NCBI RefSeq assembly: GCF_030867095.1
Contig: NC_081831.1
Coordinates: 68,710,716 to 68,774,715, forward strand
DNA length: 64,000 nucleotides
DNA from: Alligator mississippiensis
Lineage: Eukaryota; Chordata; Crocodylia; Alligatoridae
Direction: 5' to 3'
Shown here: positions 33,201-48,200 of the stretch, one piece after another
Position numbering within the stretch: the stretch's first letter is position 1
Layout: each line of letters begins with the position of its first letter
Notes under the pieces: generated by a model
Told to the model about the DNA's origin: nothing
Seen by the model: the letters and a program-made list of their open reading frames with translations, nothing else
The model's database searches: none
Translations under genes and position numbers: made by a program

Positions 33201-36200
33201 GTTCTAAGAAGACATGCACTAGCTGCGCTCAATTTTTCAAAAGGAATTTCAGTAATAAAAGTAATAACATTGCACTTACTTTTTAGCTGGGGTTCCTCCA
33301 AAGCCAAGATCTGTAATTAAAAGAAAAAAACCCAAACCAAAAATTAATAACCTAAACATGCCCTTCTGTAATAAATATGGGAAAAATAAAAAGTCACATA
33401 CTTACTTCCCACAAGGTTAGCAAGCGAAGAATCAAGGTCATTTGCTAAAATTTTTCCACTCTGACTGACTAGTACTGGTCTCTGACTGTGTGTTGGTACA
33501 GTTGGTTGCAATACATCATCTAGAAAATTAAAAACTGCAGGAAGAACAAAGAAACAATGTTATCAAAACAAACACATTACAGTTGAGCCAGAAGATACAG
33601 ACATAAAACCTCTGTTAGTCAAGAGTCTTCTCACATGACATGAATAGTTTAAATATTATGCTCATAGTTTCAATTTACCAAATAGGTTTTCAAGGCTTAA
33701 GAAAAAATTAGGTTAATCTCTTATTTTTCTGGAATACTGGGTTTTGAGTATAACAAAATAATATGTCTGAATATCACTTCATGGGTAACAGGGAGGAATT
33801 TTAGATGAGTTTTGCATTAACTTTTTTTTTTCTTCAGATTTTGTCTGTTTAAGCTCCTTCTAATTTTCAGTGAAAAATACCTGACAAAGTTGTTATAAAA
33901 CAATGAAAATGTTTTTATAACAATGTGTTTTTATAGAAATAATAAAAATCCCTCTTCAAATGGCAAGACCAAATCAAACCACTACTGATGAGCATAAACC
34001 ACATTAAAATATTTGCACATGGACTATTACCTTTACACATCTTACTAAATCTTATTCCTCCATGATGCCAATAGATCACACTTCAAACTGCCACAAACAG
34101 CTTTTACTCAACATTGCAAATTAACTAAATATTGAGAACAGTTTACCAGTTCTCAACTAGTAGATAGGCTTACCAATTAGGAGACATCCAGTGGGCCACA
34201 TTGGAAAGTGATATAAAAAAGGAAAAGAGAAGACATTACACTGTGTATAAAAGATTTAAAATTAATTAAAACAGCCTATTTTTGAAGTAGAACTCAAACC
34301 ATCTAGCTACTTTTAAACTGATTACATATAAATTATCAGTCCTATACTCAATTACATTCAAATGGATTACATTTAACTAATTTAATATCTTAATTCTGAT
34401 TAGTGCTTATGGAAATGCCAGTTACTAAGTCTTACACTATTCTAACTTAACACTTGCTCACTTGATTTGCAGAACACAAGTTAAAAATTTTGAGTTGGTT
34501 TTTACCACTTGTAGCCCTGTACTCAGGTACTGTAGACTTTCCCCCAAACACAGCATCAAAATCCACATTAATTGCTGAAGAGGTGGCACTCTGAAGAGGA
34601 AATCCTAGGACATAAATTAAAGTGATCAGAAGCATACCTAAATAAAGCCATCCTTATAGCCCAAATGCAAAGAAACAAAGTTAAAAATCAAATTACCATC
34701 AACAGTCAAAGGATGATATACAGAAGTGTATGTAGGTTTATGACCACTAAAATCATCTTCATGCAAAAGGGAAAAAGAGAGGAAAAATTAGATGCAATTA
34801 AGGAAGATAAGCCCTGAAATTTGAAACCAAATGTTGTTACCACAGACATTAAGACATAAAAATGTGCATTCAAGCATCTATCATGTACGAAGCAAGTAAT
34901 TTGAAAACTTCAATACTAACAAACATTCTCAGTTTTTAAGTTTCAAATTTTGAGAATTTTGCACAGACTTGCATATGCACACATATTTTGATATTTGATT
35001 AAATCAAGTATAGAAATCAAACTGGATTCTTTCAGCTTTAAACAAATTCTCAAAGGCAAACATTTGCTGTATTACTATATCTAAAATTACAGTGTAATTT
35101 TTACTGGTTGAACACTCTCTTTAGATTGCTACAATTACACCTGAAAGAATCAGAACCCTATACTTTTACACACTCAGTTTTATCATCACTATCATCTTGG
35201 ATTGGAAAGAAATTAGAGGGTATTTTACCACTAAACAGTTCCACTGTTTGTTTGGAGGTAAACGTGGAATTGATGAAAGGGGTGGTAGATTTTACAGCTT
35301 CTTCAACTGGCTTCATGTCAAAGATGTCCAGAGAGGGTGGAGAACCAACACAACCATTTGAGGATGAGAAAGGACCTTTCAGATACAGCAGTATGAAATA
35401 GGAAAAGAAAAAGACTCTAGAGTAAAAATATCATAGAGAAACATAGCAACTATACATGTCCCAGTATGAAAGTTCCCAGAACTGGAGTCAAGCTTATTCA
35501 GAATCAATATGTAAATGCAGGTTATCCACTTAGCAAGATGGCCATTTAACTTTAGTTTCAGAAAACCCACCTGAAAAAACTCATACCAGTGACCATTATT
35601 GGGGGAGAGACTATTCCAGTGTTAAGAAAGGGGACACTTACTTACCTGTGAACAGAACTGTTAGATATATTACTTGTAGGAACACATTCCTAAAGCTCCA
35701 ACTGAGGCAAAACAGCACTCAGTCAATAATGACTCCCCAGGTTAACAAACCACTAATTGTAGTGGTGGTACACTGACTTATTTAAATGCCTTCAAAAACT
35801 GTATGTTACTTAACATAATCATTCCTTGTGGAAAGAGTTCTTCCCCCAGAATATTTAATGACAAATGTGCCTGTTCAAGCCAAGTCGCAGAAGTTAAAGA
35901 AAGGTAAGCATACAAAAGGGATGAGTATTTTGGTTTCATGTCTTCCCAGTTAAGTCTTCTTACTTCTATAATAAAACTCATTTTACATTTCTTTCTGGAG
36001 AAACACAAAAATCTAAAACTTGGAGAATATTTTTTTGGTAGGAGGGAGGGCAGGGGCATTTTGTGTTTAACATGGTTCTCAACTCAGTCTATTACAACCG
36101 ATTGATGTGGTATTTTTCCACTTTTTAATGCATTTAATTTAGGTTAGGGACACAAGTTACACATAAACCAGTTTATGCGACTGGAAACCGGTTTAAGCCT

Positions 36201-39200
36201 GTAACGGAATAGAAAGTCAGTGCACATAAACTGCTTTCAAAAGGATCAAAACCAGTTTAAGGTAGAACTGGTTGGATGTAATATCAGAGTTAACTGATTT
36301 AGGTCAAAATGGTTTATGAAACTTCTGTCCCAGATCCCTTCCTGGTTCAAGATAGGCCTGCATAGGAGAACAGGGGAGCCCCCACCTTGGGGAGCTTCCC
36401 CCCAGCCCAGCCCAGCCCAGCCCAGCCCAGCCCAGCCCAGCCCAGGATCCCCCAGCCCTGGGCAGCCCCAGGGAGCTGAGGGGAATTCTTCCCTTCTGCA
36501 AGGGCAGAGCTGCTTGCTTCAGCCCCTGCAAGTCTCAAGCAGCTTCATGTGCAAAGGGAAGTCTTTAGGTGCTGCAAGCCCGGGCTATCCCTAGTGTAAA
36601 CTCTGCTTCCTGGGCTATCCCTGAGACTCCAGCAGCTAAGGCAAGGGGGTTGGGAAGCGGAAGAGCTCCCCTCAGCTTCCTGGGGCTGCCCCAGGCTAGG
36701 GGACCCTGGGCTGGGGGGGAATCCCCCACGGCAGGGGCTCCCTGGTGCTAGGTTGCACGGGCAGGCACCCAGCTCAAAGACTTCGCCCTCCCTCCTGGGG
36801 CAGCTGCTGAAGCAAGCAACAGCTGGGAAGAAAGAAAGGGGGGAAAACTCCCCTCATCTCCTCAGAGCTGCCTGGGCTGGGGAACACCTCCTGAGGGAGA
36901 GGCTCTCCCAAGGTGGGCCAGCACCCAGATAGCGGGCTCCTGAACCCCTGTGGGGTTCCCCCCGCCAGCAGGCTGGGAGATGTGCTGTAGCACCACCTGC
37001 CTACTGGCTTTGGTCAGTGCAAGCCTCCCCCTGCTTTTCCCAATTCAAAACTGAATGTCAGTTCAGTTGGTTATCGGTTCAACCTATGCAGCTTAGACGA
37101 AGCTGCCTAGATTGAATCAATTCTGCCTTGGGCTTCCTGAGTGTCTGTACTTAGCCTTAATGTCAAAGTGATCTGCTTTACATTTTACCAAGGTAAGAAA
37201 TACTTGGATTTCATACAAATTAAGGATTAATTGAAGAATCAGTTATGTATGTGTTTTGGTTCGAGTGGGACAAAGATAATGGATGAATTCCTAAAAAGTA
37301 GAAATACCATCACTTCTCTTAAATCATAATAGGAACTTACCTCCCCATGCATTACTTGCTGATGTCGCTATAGCTGGAGTACTCTGTACAGTTGGAACAA
37401 AGGCAGGCTGAAGATCAAAGAGATCTGTAGAGAGGTTGGGCATGCTGAAAATATTAAGAGAAAAAGTTGAATTGTACAAGTTTAGAATAAATTAAATGTC
37501 ACAATTTAACCAAGAATAGTTTGTTTGTTTGTTTAAAGAAAAGACAAAAAGTGAATTCCAATCATGTATCCCTCCCTGCAAATCCTAGAAATGCTGTAAA
37601 TCTAAACAAACATCCAAGTACATTAAAAGTGATTCTTAAAATATACAATATATTGTTGATACAACATTCAAGATTCAATTTAATTTTTCTAGACTGTCTG
37701 GAGCAAACAGCATACATTACCTTTCAGAAAAGTAAACTTGATACATTGAAGACCAAGAATAGTACAACACAGGACTTGTTGTAAAAAAACAAAACAAAAC
37801 AAAAAACCTCAAAGGATTTCTGTTAAGTATCATCCACTATTAAGGAGATACTAGTGTCAGCCAGAAAATTAGTTTAAATACTGAAAAGTATAGTCTCTAA
37901 TATGCTAGGCTACTAATTTAGTAGCAGCAGTGGTAAGCAATGCAGTGTTTTAAAACTGCTCAAAGAAACTGTCCCCCACCTATTGGTTGTAGGTGCTGGT
38001 GCTGCAAAGAGGTCAACAGCTGAAGTTGTATTAACACTTTTCCCCGACAAGGTGCTTGGAGATGCTGATGTAGAAGTGGAATTTGACACCACTGAAATCT
38101 CTCTCAATCGCTGTTCCTGGAAGATTAAATGTTAAATTTAACTTATTTTTAAATTAAGTACATATTCTTGGCAAAAAGGGCTTAATTTATTAATTTTTTT
38201 CCTTTTGAAATGTCCTGAAAATAAGACAGCTAGATAAATTGAGCCATGGACATTTTTCATGTAAAACAGAAGAGCCTTAACGTTAATGTTTACCAACAGC
38301 AAAGGTGCATGGAATTAATAAACAGGATTAATTTTGAAACTGGCTGCTAGTACATGTTATGTTTCTGGTGTGATAAAGTATTAATCATACCAGAAACAGC
38401 AAATGGCCACACATTCACAGAATTTATGGTGTCATAAAAATCACACACCAGTCACAAAGCTATTACTCAAAAAACATGTAGTATCTTTGTGCCTGGTATG
38501 TGCACCATAACTGGAATGTGTAGCATGCCATCACCCAGATGCTGGAACCTAGCTGAGGGCTGCCCTGGTTCCAATGCTGACAATTAGCTGGCTTTCAGCA
38601 TCAGGATGCGGTTGCCAGAAGTCACACACTAAAGAGCCTTGCCCTGCAGCCCCAGAAAGGCTCATTAAGGTGCTGAGTCCCAGGTAGCCTCAGGACACGG
38701 GGTAGCTCCAGAGTCAGGGCAACAGCCCACCCTGCCTGATCCCAAGGATCAGATAGGAGGCAGCCTGGGTCCGAACAGGGATGGGGTTGTCTCTTGGCGA
38801 CACCCAACACTCACGCTGAGTGTCAGGGTCTGGCAGGAAGCAGCTATATGGTAGGACAAGGCTAGGGGCAGCTTTGGCCCTGAACCCAGCTGCCCTCTGC
38901 TAATCTCCAGAGAATGTGAGATAGGCAGCTGGAGATGGGAAAAACTTCTTCCATCCCCAAATGGAAGAAGCCCCAGAGGGAGACAAATGGCAGGTGGGGC
39001 AGTGCCTGCTGCTGAAGGGTTCTTTCTGCACAAGTCTCCACTTCTGAGCCATTTCAAATCCATATTTCCAATATAAGCCTTCAAAATAAACAGCTAAATC
39101 CATAGCACTCTATGGCTCTTGTATACCAAGGACTGTATTTGCTTTTGGCCGTAGTAAGCCATCAGGGTCAGCCTTCTGTACAGGGCAATGGAACAGTTGT

Positions 39201-42200
39201 CCCAAGACACAAGTAGCCTAAGAGCTATTAGGGGGCTGGCAGCGTGCCCCTCCAACCACTGCTTTCCCTAACACAGTGATGGGGTGGGATAAACTAAAAC
39301 ACATTTTAAAATTTCCATTTCTAGAATCTAACTATTGGGGGGGGGGGGAGGGGGGCTCTTAAATTTGAAGGTGGGCTTGGATTCAAGTAAATACAGCATA
39401 TTACTGTTCAGATGAACACATTATGCTTAAAAGGCACCATACTAAGCAAAATACTTAGCCCACTAAACCTATGCAAAGGCTCCCACTGACATCAAACGCA
39501 GAGCCAGAATTCTGCCTTTCGTATTTAAGGGATAAGTTTTGTAATACTAAGCCTTAAAAAAATACCTTAAGTGCTTGCAGTCTAGCTTGTTCCTCCTCCA
39601 GTGCTTGCTGTTTCTCTTTCTCATCCATTCGGCTAAATGACATTCCTGTGTTGGCAAGTGTGGAAACAGCACTGGACAGGGTACTTGCTCTAAAATGAAA
39701 AGTTACAGTAAGACACTTGATTAAGAAAAGTCTTTTGCATTCAAAAAAAGGCATGAAAAGTGCTTCTACACAACAAGTATGCTACCTGTCATTTGCACCA
39801 CTACCTCACCCTTGGATGAGAAAATACAGCAGCTCCTCTGAACTAGCATTACCAGACATTTTGTGAGGAGGGGACAAATGCAGACTGAATTCACCTGTGG
39901 TCCCAGCTAAGTGGATATGAGAATATGGATAATGAAATCATCATGTCAGGTGCAGGCAATTGTAAATGCATAATCTGACAAGCCAGGAAAATACCATAGA
40001 CATGATTAAAACAGAGCTGATCACTTTGCTATTCCAGTTTGATATTAAAAATATGTAATTTAACAAGGAGTTTGATGACATACTGAAGACATGCAACTGT
40101 CAACAGATAAGGAGCAATTAATGCACAATCAACTGATATTGCCTTATTAATAGGGAAAAACAATTAGTTAGCTTTTATAGTTTTTCACTCTTACTGAAAA
40201 AGAAAACAAATACAGTCTCTTATAAAAGGAAGTGGAAGAAAACAAGCAGATTAGTTCAAAGAACATCCTCCCCCTTCCCTGCCCAGATTTATGGTCCATT
40301 TGCTGCTTACCTGCTGGCAGCTGAAACTTCTTTTGTTTTCTTCCCTTCCAAAGAAGCCAAATGTTGCTCCAATGCTTCAAGCAAACTGCTGGGTGCCTAA
40401 AGTCAAAGTTCTCATAAAACATCTGCTTGATGACAATGCATTACCATCCTTTTGTACAGACTAATTTTTCCCATTAACCAACTAAAAAAACTTACGCATT
40501 TACTTTTGAAAGGTTGTGTTCAACTTGAATTTTGTTTACAAGATTCACTTTGTGATGACACCCCCTGTAAATCAATGCATACAACATGGTTCTCCACAAT
40601 GTTTTATTGGGGGGCAGAAAAAAACAAAACCAAAGTCTCTCAACCTGAGAACAGCAGCAGAAGTTACTGAAGTGCTTAGCACAGCAATGCCATTGCCAAA
40701 AATTAATTAGCACCCCTAAGCACTGTGGGTGCGCTTACATGAAGCATTACTTTTTTTTTCCCCTCTACAGCAGGACTCTTACAACTCAAAACCCACAAGG
40801 CAAGCAAATCTGTATCAGTACAACACAAAACTAGCTTTAAGAAAGAAAAATTTGATTTGTATAGCTAGTTTACCACCTCACTATCACAGAATACTGTCAT
40901 ACATTTATCACTGATCAAATTATCTAATTGATTTGGTTAATCTAAAGGATCCTGGTTTATTCCCAATCTTCAATAGGCCTCTCCAATATTTTTCGATGCT
41001 GGATTAGATGAACCTTGAGGTCCTTTCTAACTATGATTTAGCTGCAGTATACTGGAGATGCCCTCCTCTTTTTTCTGACCAGGAACTAAACACCATCTTG
41101 AAAACAAAAAAAATCATTTAAAGATTTAAAGGTGGATGATGTCATTTTGATTAAGACCGTGCTTAACACTGCCCTTTTTAAGGGTACTCTCAGGATTGTG
41201 CTATCCCTAGCAAAAAGCTAAATATCGTTTTGATATATTAGATACTTTTTAAAGCCTAAAAGAGCTGAACAGACATCAGTAAATGGAAGCCATAATCTCA
41301 TTGTAAAAAGTGCTAAAGACTGAGTGAATGAGACATCTCAACTACTAAGCAACAATTGAACAGAAGCGAGCATAAAATAAACCATGCCAGAACCCAGCAT
41401 TGACTCAGGGCCAGATCTAAAAAGTAATTAGGCACGTTGGGAGTTCAGTGCCTAAGTACTAGGCACTAAAGGCCAGATCCAAGACACAGTAAGATGCACA
41501 GACAGCTACTGACTAGAGGACCTGCCAATAAAAAGGTACATTTTTTCAAAGTTAAATCAACTGAACCTCCCTTCAGCATCTATGCTAAAAGACGATCAAA
41601 CATGCCAGTATTTCATAGACATTAGGGCTGGAAGGGACCTCAGAAGATCATCAAGTCCAGCCCCCTGCCCAAAGGGCAGGAAGTCAGCTGGGGTCATAGG
41701 ATCCCAGCAAGATAAGCATCCAGTTTCATCTTGAAGGTGTTCAATGAAGGCGCTTGAACCACCTCCGGTGGCAGGCTGTTCCAGACCTTGGGGACTTGGA
41801 CAGTAAAGAAATTCTTCCTTATGTCCAGCCTGAAACGATCTTGAAGTAGTTTGTGACCATTCGACCTCGTCATCCCTTGTGGCGCTCTGGCGAACAAACG
41901 TTCCCCCAGATACTGGCGGTCACCCCCGATAAACTTGTAGGTGGCCATCAGATCACCCGAGCCTGCGATTTTCCAGGCTAAAGAGCCCCAGGGCTCTCAG
42001 CCTGTCATCGTAGGGTCTACTTCCCTGACCTCTGATAATGCGCGTGGCTCTTCTCTGGACTCTCTCAAGCTTCTCCACATCCTTTTTGAATTGTGGAGCC
42101 CAAAACTGGACGCAGTACTCCAGCTGCGGCCTCACTAAGGCCGAGTACAGGGGGAGAATGACGTCCCGGGATTTGCTTGAGAAGCATCTATGGATGCAAG

Positions 42201-45200
42201 CCAGCGTTTTGGTCGCTTTACTAGCCGCAGCATCGCATTGCAGGCTCATGTTCATCTTGTGGTCAATGATGACCCCCAAGTCTCTTTCTTCCATAGTGCT
42301 AGCCAACATAGCACTGCCGAGCCTATAAGGATGCTGCGGGTTTTTCTTCCCCAGGTGGAGAACCTTGCATTTATCGGCGTTGAACACCATCAGATTCTCG
42401 TCCGCCCACTTGCTGAGCCTGTCCAGGTCAGCCTGGATCACCCGCCTGTCTTCTGGTGTGGATGCTTTGCCCCAAAGTTTGGTGTCATCGGCGAACTTGG
42501 CCAGTCCGCTTCTGACTCCAGTGTCCACATCATTAATGAAGATGTTGAACAGTCTGGGTCCAAGGACAGAGCCTTGGGGGACCCCACTGGTCACAGGACA
42601 CCACAATGAGTGACTTCCATCAATTACTACCCTCTGGGTCCGACCCCGGAGCCAATTTTCCAGCCAGTGGATCGTGGAGGACCCAAGGCGACAATTGGCC
42701 AGTTTCTCCAAGAAGCGATCATGGGACACCAGATTGAAGGCTTTTTTGAAGTCAAGATATATGACATCAATCTCTTCTCCCTTGTCCAGGTGATAGGTCA
42801 CCTGGTCGTAGAAGGAAATGAGATTGGTCAAGCAAGACCTACCCGCAACAAACCCGTCCTGGCTATCCCTTAAGATGTTGACGTCGGCCAGTCCATTAAG
42901 GATGGCCTCTTTAATAAACTTTTCTAAGATCTTCCCCGGGATAGAAGTCAGGCTGATGGGCCTATAGTTAGCCGGATCCACTTTCCTCCCTTTCTTGAAG
43001 ATAGGCACCACATTGGCCTTCTTTCAGTCTTCGGGCACTACACCAGAGCGCCAAGAGTTTTCAAAGATCCATGCTAGAGGCTGGGCTATGATGCTCGCCA
43101 GCTCCTTGAGTACCCTGGGGTGAAGATTGTCAGGGCCGGCTGACTTGAAGGTATCCAGCTTCTCAAGATGTTCCTTCAGAAAGTCAGCATTAATGGAGGG
43201 CAGGGGATCACCCTCACCCGGACTTCCCGGCCCTGTAGCGGGCATGGGCGTCCCATGGGGCTGATGAAAGACTGACGCAAAGTACCTATTTAATAGGTTG
43301 GCTTTTTCCTGGGCGTCAGTTGTCAGTTGCCCCATCTGGTTCAGCAGGGGTCCAATGTTGCCTCTGCTTTTTCTCCGGCTCCCCACATATCTGAAAAAGG
43401 ACTTTTTATTGTCCTTGATGCTCAAAGCTAGCTGGAGTTCAGTTGCAGCCTTGGCTTTCCTGGTCTGCTCCCTACAGGACCGGACCAGTGCAGAATAATC
43501 CTCCTTGGAGGTGACTCCCATCCTCCATCCTTTGTAGGCCTTTCTTTTTAGCCTCAGGAGGTCTGCTAGGTCCCTGGAGAGCCAGGGGGCCTGCTGTTCC
43601 CTCTTGCTACCTTTCCTCCGAGATGGAATAGACTTAGTTTGGGCATTGAGGATCGCTCCCTCAATGAGATGGTCTCGTTTGAGATGGTCTCGTTTGTAGC
43701 CTAGGTGGAGCGTAGCCATTTCCAACTCCTCCTTCAAAAAAGAAACTTGCCTTGAAGAAGAGTTGCCTGTTTGGCATGAAGGAGAACTCAGTATCCATCT
43801 CTGTGACATGACATTCCTAGTCCCTTATCAATGTAGCTAGCCATGGTATCATTAACTGACAGGATTAAGTCACATACAAGAAAAAAAATAAAACTCTTTC
43901 CCACAAATAAAACACCAGATCCCAATAACAGAAACATCTTGATTGATTTCAAATGCCTATCTTGGTCTTGAGACCTATTAAATTTCTAGGCACTTCAGCA
44001 CCTTCCAAGAAAATATACAGCAACATTTTGTTGGGGACACTATAGAAAACAAGCATCTGGATTTATAAAGTAGTGGAAATTCTTCCCTCTACTGCTCCAT
44101 TTAGACCAGAGAGTGCTAATCCAGGTATTTCCAGGATAGACAGTGAAAGAAATATGCTACTGTACAAGGTGCTGGAGACCTCACCAGGACTACTGTGTAC
44201 AACTCTAGTTGCTCACAGTGAAGAAAGATAAACTCAAAATAAAACGCAAAGAGAGAAAGGCAACTAGAACCGTTGTCTGGGAAAAGACTGCAGATTGTTC
44301 AGTGTAGCACAACAAAGGCTGGGAGAGAATAACGATTACCACCAATTGATTTAAATAGAACAAACATAAGGGGGAGACGCAAGTCATGTAAGCTAAGCAA
44401 AGCTGGTATAAGAACAAATGGATATCAACTTGCCATGAATAAATTTTGGCTGGAAATCTTAGAAGGACATTTTTAACTATCAAAGGAATTAAATTTTGCA
44501 ACAACCTCACTTCTAAGTGTTTATGATGATGCTCAAACAATTTATGCAGTAGTTTCTTGCATTAGCAGGGGTCTGGACAGAATGATTCCAGGAGGTTCTT
44601 TCCACTGCTATGTTCCAGTTCAAGAAATCCAAGTTTCTAAAATGGTTTTAATATCCTCTAAATCACAGAAAGCATGTTCTGGCCACATTGACTGTGAAAG
44701 TTTTAAAGTTAGTTTTATCAAGGGGGTAAGCTTGAATAGAAACAGTTCATCCTTGCTCATAAACTCTTTTGAAAAGAGGACTTGGCGAAGAGCTGTTGAG
44801 GTTAACTGATTAATTCTGATAAGTGAGACCATAACAAGGTCAAGGTCATCTCTCATCACATAGTTTAACTTGTAATATAGATTACAAGGTAGTGTTAGCC
44901 AGGCTACTTTATTTATGTTATGAAGTGTTAACCAAGTACCCATTTGTTCACTGTTACCAGGGCACATGTAACAGAATCAAACCAAAATAGCAGCAGTTTG
45001 TTCACCACTGGAATAACTAAGGGTTCACATGGCCAACCGGCTGCAGAAGCACAAGAGGCACTGGCAACTTATGTGTGGCACTTGATGAATCAGGTAGGCA
45101 GCACATCAGCACTTAGGGCAGGAAGCAGAAGGTAGAGCAGGAGATTAGGTAGGGAGCACAAAGCAGGGAGCCCAAATATAACAAAGTGCCCCTTCAGAAG

Positions 45201-48200
45201 GTTTTGACAAAACCTAGAAAATGCATCTCTTAGAGCAAGAAAGAAGAAGAATATGGTCAAAACATCAAAACTGCTTTTGATATTTGGGTCATCTTTAAAA
45301 ATGGGGAAAAAAAAAGAGGTTCAGTAGGATGTAAAGAGATTACAGGCCAAATATTCAGCTCAGCCTAACTAGGTCTCAATCATTACTGAAGCATAGTATT
45401 AAACAGAAGTCCTTGATTTGGGTGCATGATTAAAGTGACTTATATTTGGTTGACAAAAATTTAGATGATACACAAAAAATACTGCATACAAAAATATACA
45501 GGAGGGAGTGAGAAATTATAATTAATATTTAAATTAGTTACATACAGGAAGACTTAAAGTAACTTGGAAGCTTTTTTAAATTGAGCAAGTGATAGCAAGC
45601 AAAACTAAAAAAAAAAAACCCAGAAAGTGCAAGGTAGCACACATGGAAAAGTATAAGTTACTCAGACTTTTAATAATAACCTTATCAAAGATGTGGGCAC
45701 TGCTGACAACAGGCAACTGAAAATATAGATAAACAAGCCCAACACACATATTAGGATGAACACTAGCAGATCTTCTATATGTAACAGACTGTATTACATA
45801 GATCATTTGCCTTCTGTAGTGAGACCAGGCTGAGGACATATCAAGACCTCAAGAAAGGCAATGAATGTTAGTAACAGGACAGGACTGGAGAAATTTCACA
45901 GAAGAGAACACTAAAGATTAATACCAGGTTGGTTGGTAAATTAACACAAGATAAGATGGAGAAAGTATAGCTTATAAAATAATGAATGACAGAATGACAG
46001 TCTGATGTTCCAGTTCCACTTTCCATAATAGAAAAGGTGCTGAACAACATCAATAGGCAAGAATTTTAAAGACAACAAGAAATACACTTGTACACGATCA
46101 AGTTATGAAACTCACTGTTGTGGGATACTGTGCATTCTGACAGTGAAAGATTAGACATCAAGGTTTAGTAGAATTTGTGGTCTAGATTGTAACTGTTCTA
46201 ACTAGGCCAGCGGCAACAGGCCCTATAAACCATTCTGGAATGCAGCAGCACTTCAACCCAATCTGCTCTCCCATTCTAGTAGCTCTGCATAAAGCCATTA
46301 TGTCCAGCTTATTAGCTGGGATTCGCCTTCCCATCAGGCTGTTTCTGTTAGCTTTCTGGCTGCCACTCATTGTTGGAGAGACAAATATTACTCTGTTCTG
46401 GTAGGGAAATTTAACATTACAATAAAGTAATTATACATACAAGTTTCTACCTCTTCAAGAAATTTTCCAGGCTGTTTCTACTGCAGTTCAAACCACCCCA
46501 CAAATACCTCTTAAAAACCTAACTAATTCTAAATTTACCCCTGCCGCTCAATTTTCTAGCACATCCATTATTTTGGAATGGGTTTTCAGAGCATGCCTTG
46601 CACCAGCCATGTGTCAGCATTACCAGTGCACTATGGAAAAGGTATGGCAATTGAGTGGAATAGAGTCCCCTCTCCCAAAGAAATGGCACATTATGGCCAT
46701 CTATTTATGCAGCACACTGAATCCTTTGTGAAAAAACAAACCCAAACATTTTAATAAAAATCTTCCTATAAATACCAAATAGTAATTACTGCTAGTACAC
46801 AGAACTCTTACCCTAATTGCAAAAGTGTTTAAATATTGTGTACATATAACAGGCCATGGGAAGAGTGAATATGTGTATTTCCATATATAAATATATGGAA
46901 GAGAATGCATTCTCGGGATGAATATGACGACACACATCAACCATTAAAAACAAAGGGACAAAAGAACTGGATTAAATTAATATGACATGTACACTGACCT
47001 GAGTAAGATCTGGAATGTCACCCTGATCAATTCCAACTTGCTGGGTTCACAAAAAAGGAAATAAAAAAAAATGTACATTACTACATGCAGTGGCAATGAA
47101 AAGAAAACTGAGGTCTGAATGTTACATAGAAACTAGGATATCAGAAAGGGACATGAATAACTTTCTGAACTGGTACAAGTGTAAATGGATAGGCTAACAA
47201 AAGTTCTGAGCCAGAACTTTAGTATGCACAAACAAACTCAAACAGTATTTCTACTTGAAGTGTTTTTCATGCAAAAAAATCTATTGAAAGCATTGCAAGA
47301 AGTATCCACACTGCTTTTTAGAATTTGTCTGCTCAAAATAGAGCATAGTAAAGGAGTCTTTTGCAAGCATTTTACAAACACGTAGCCAACTTGCTGCCAC
47401 CTACTTCTAATTAAAGGTACTAGTACTTCAGACAGGAAGTTTAACTATACTGTTAGTATTTGTGCAACATGCCTTAAAATATCATTTCTATAATGAAAGG
47501 AATTTAAGCAACTCTTACATGTAATAGTCTATAAAAGATGACTTTAGCAAGTCAAACAAACATTAAAATCATGTTTGGCATAAATACTACTGTACCAGTA
47601 CAGATAGCTTAATGACACTGTTTTGATGCACACAAATTTACTTACCTCTGCTACTTTGAGGAATTCTGACAATTTGGTCATTCTGGCTAAGAACTTTTTG
47701 TAAATATCCAAACCTTCTTTGCACTGGTTCTTTTTCATATCAAAATACTTTTCTAAAGACAGAAATAAAGAGTCATTTGTAAAGAATATACAAAAAACCT
47801 AAGATTTCCACACTAATATTAGAGATTGGAAAAAGAACATTGACAGAACTAGTTTGAGACAAATTTTGCAGGTAGAGCCGATTGATTTTTCAGAATAAAT
47901 TCAGTATTTTTAAAATGAGTGTATTTAATGTGTTTCCAGTCAGTCAGACCTTGGCGCACAATTGCTGTAGCCTGGATACAAAGGTACCAGCAGTTTTAAA
48001 GTACTTCAGCTGAACATTTCATAATGAAGAACGCTTGCAAGAATTCAGTTGATCCACAAGATAAAATTAACAGAGAAGCTGACTTTATGCCTGAATATCA
48101 CCTTTTCTAAAGCAATTGGTTAAAAATGCACAAGTATAACCTTGTATACAAAAAGTTGTTCGCAGAATCTAGAGACATTTGAAGTAAAAATGAAAGCCTT

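Noticed and set aside
40985-41042. CR1 3' tail-like string
   Set aside because: It is too short and decayed to delimit as a separate element; noted only within the intron entry.
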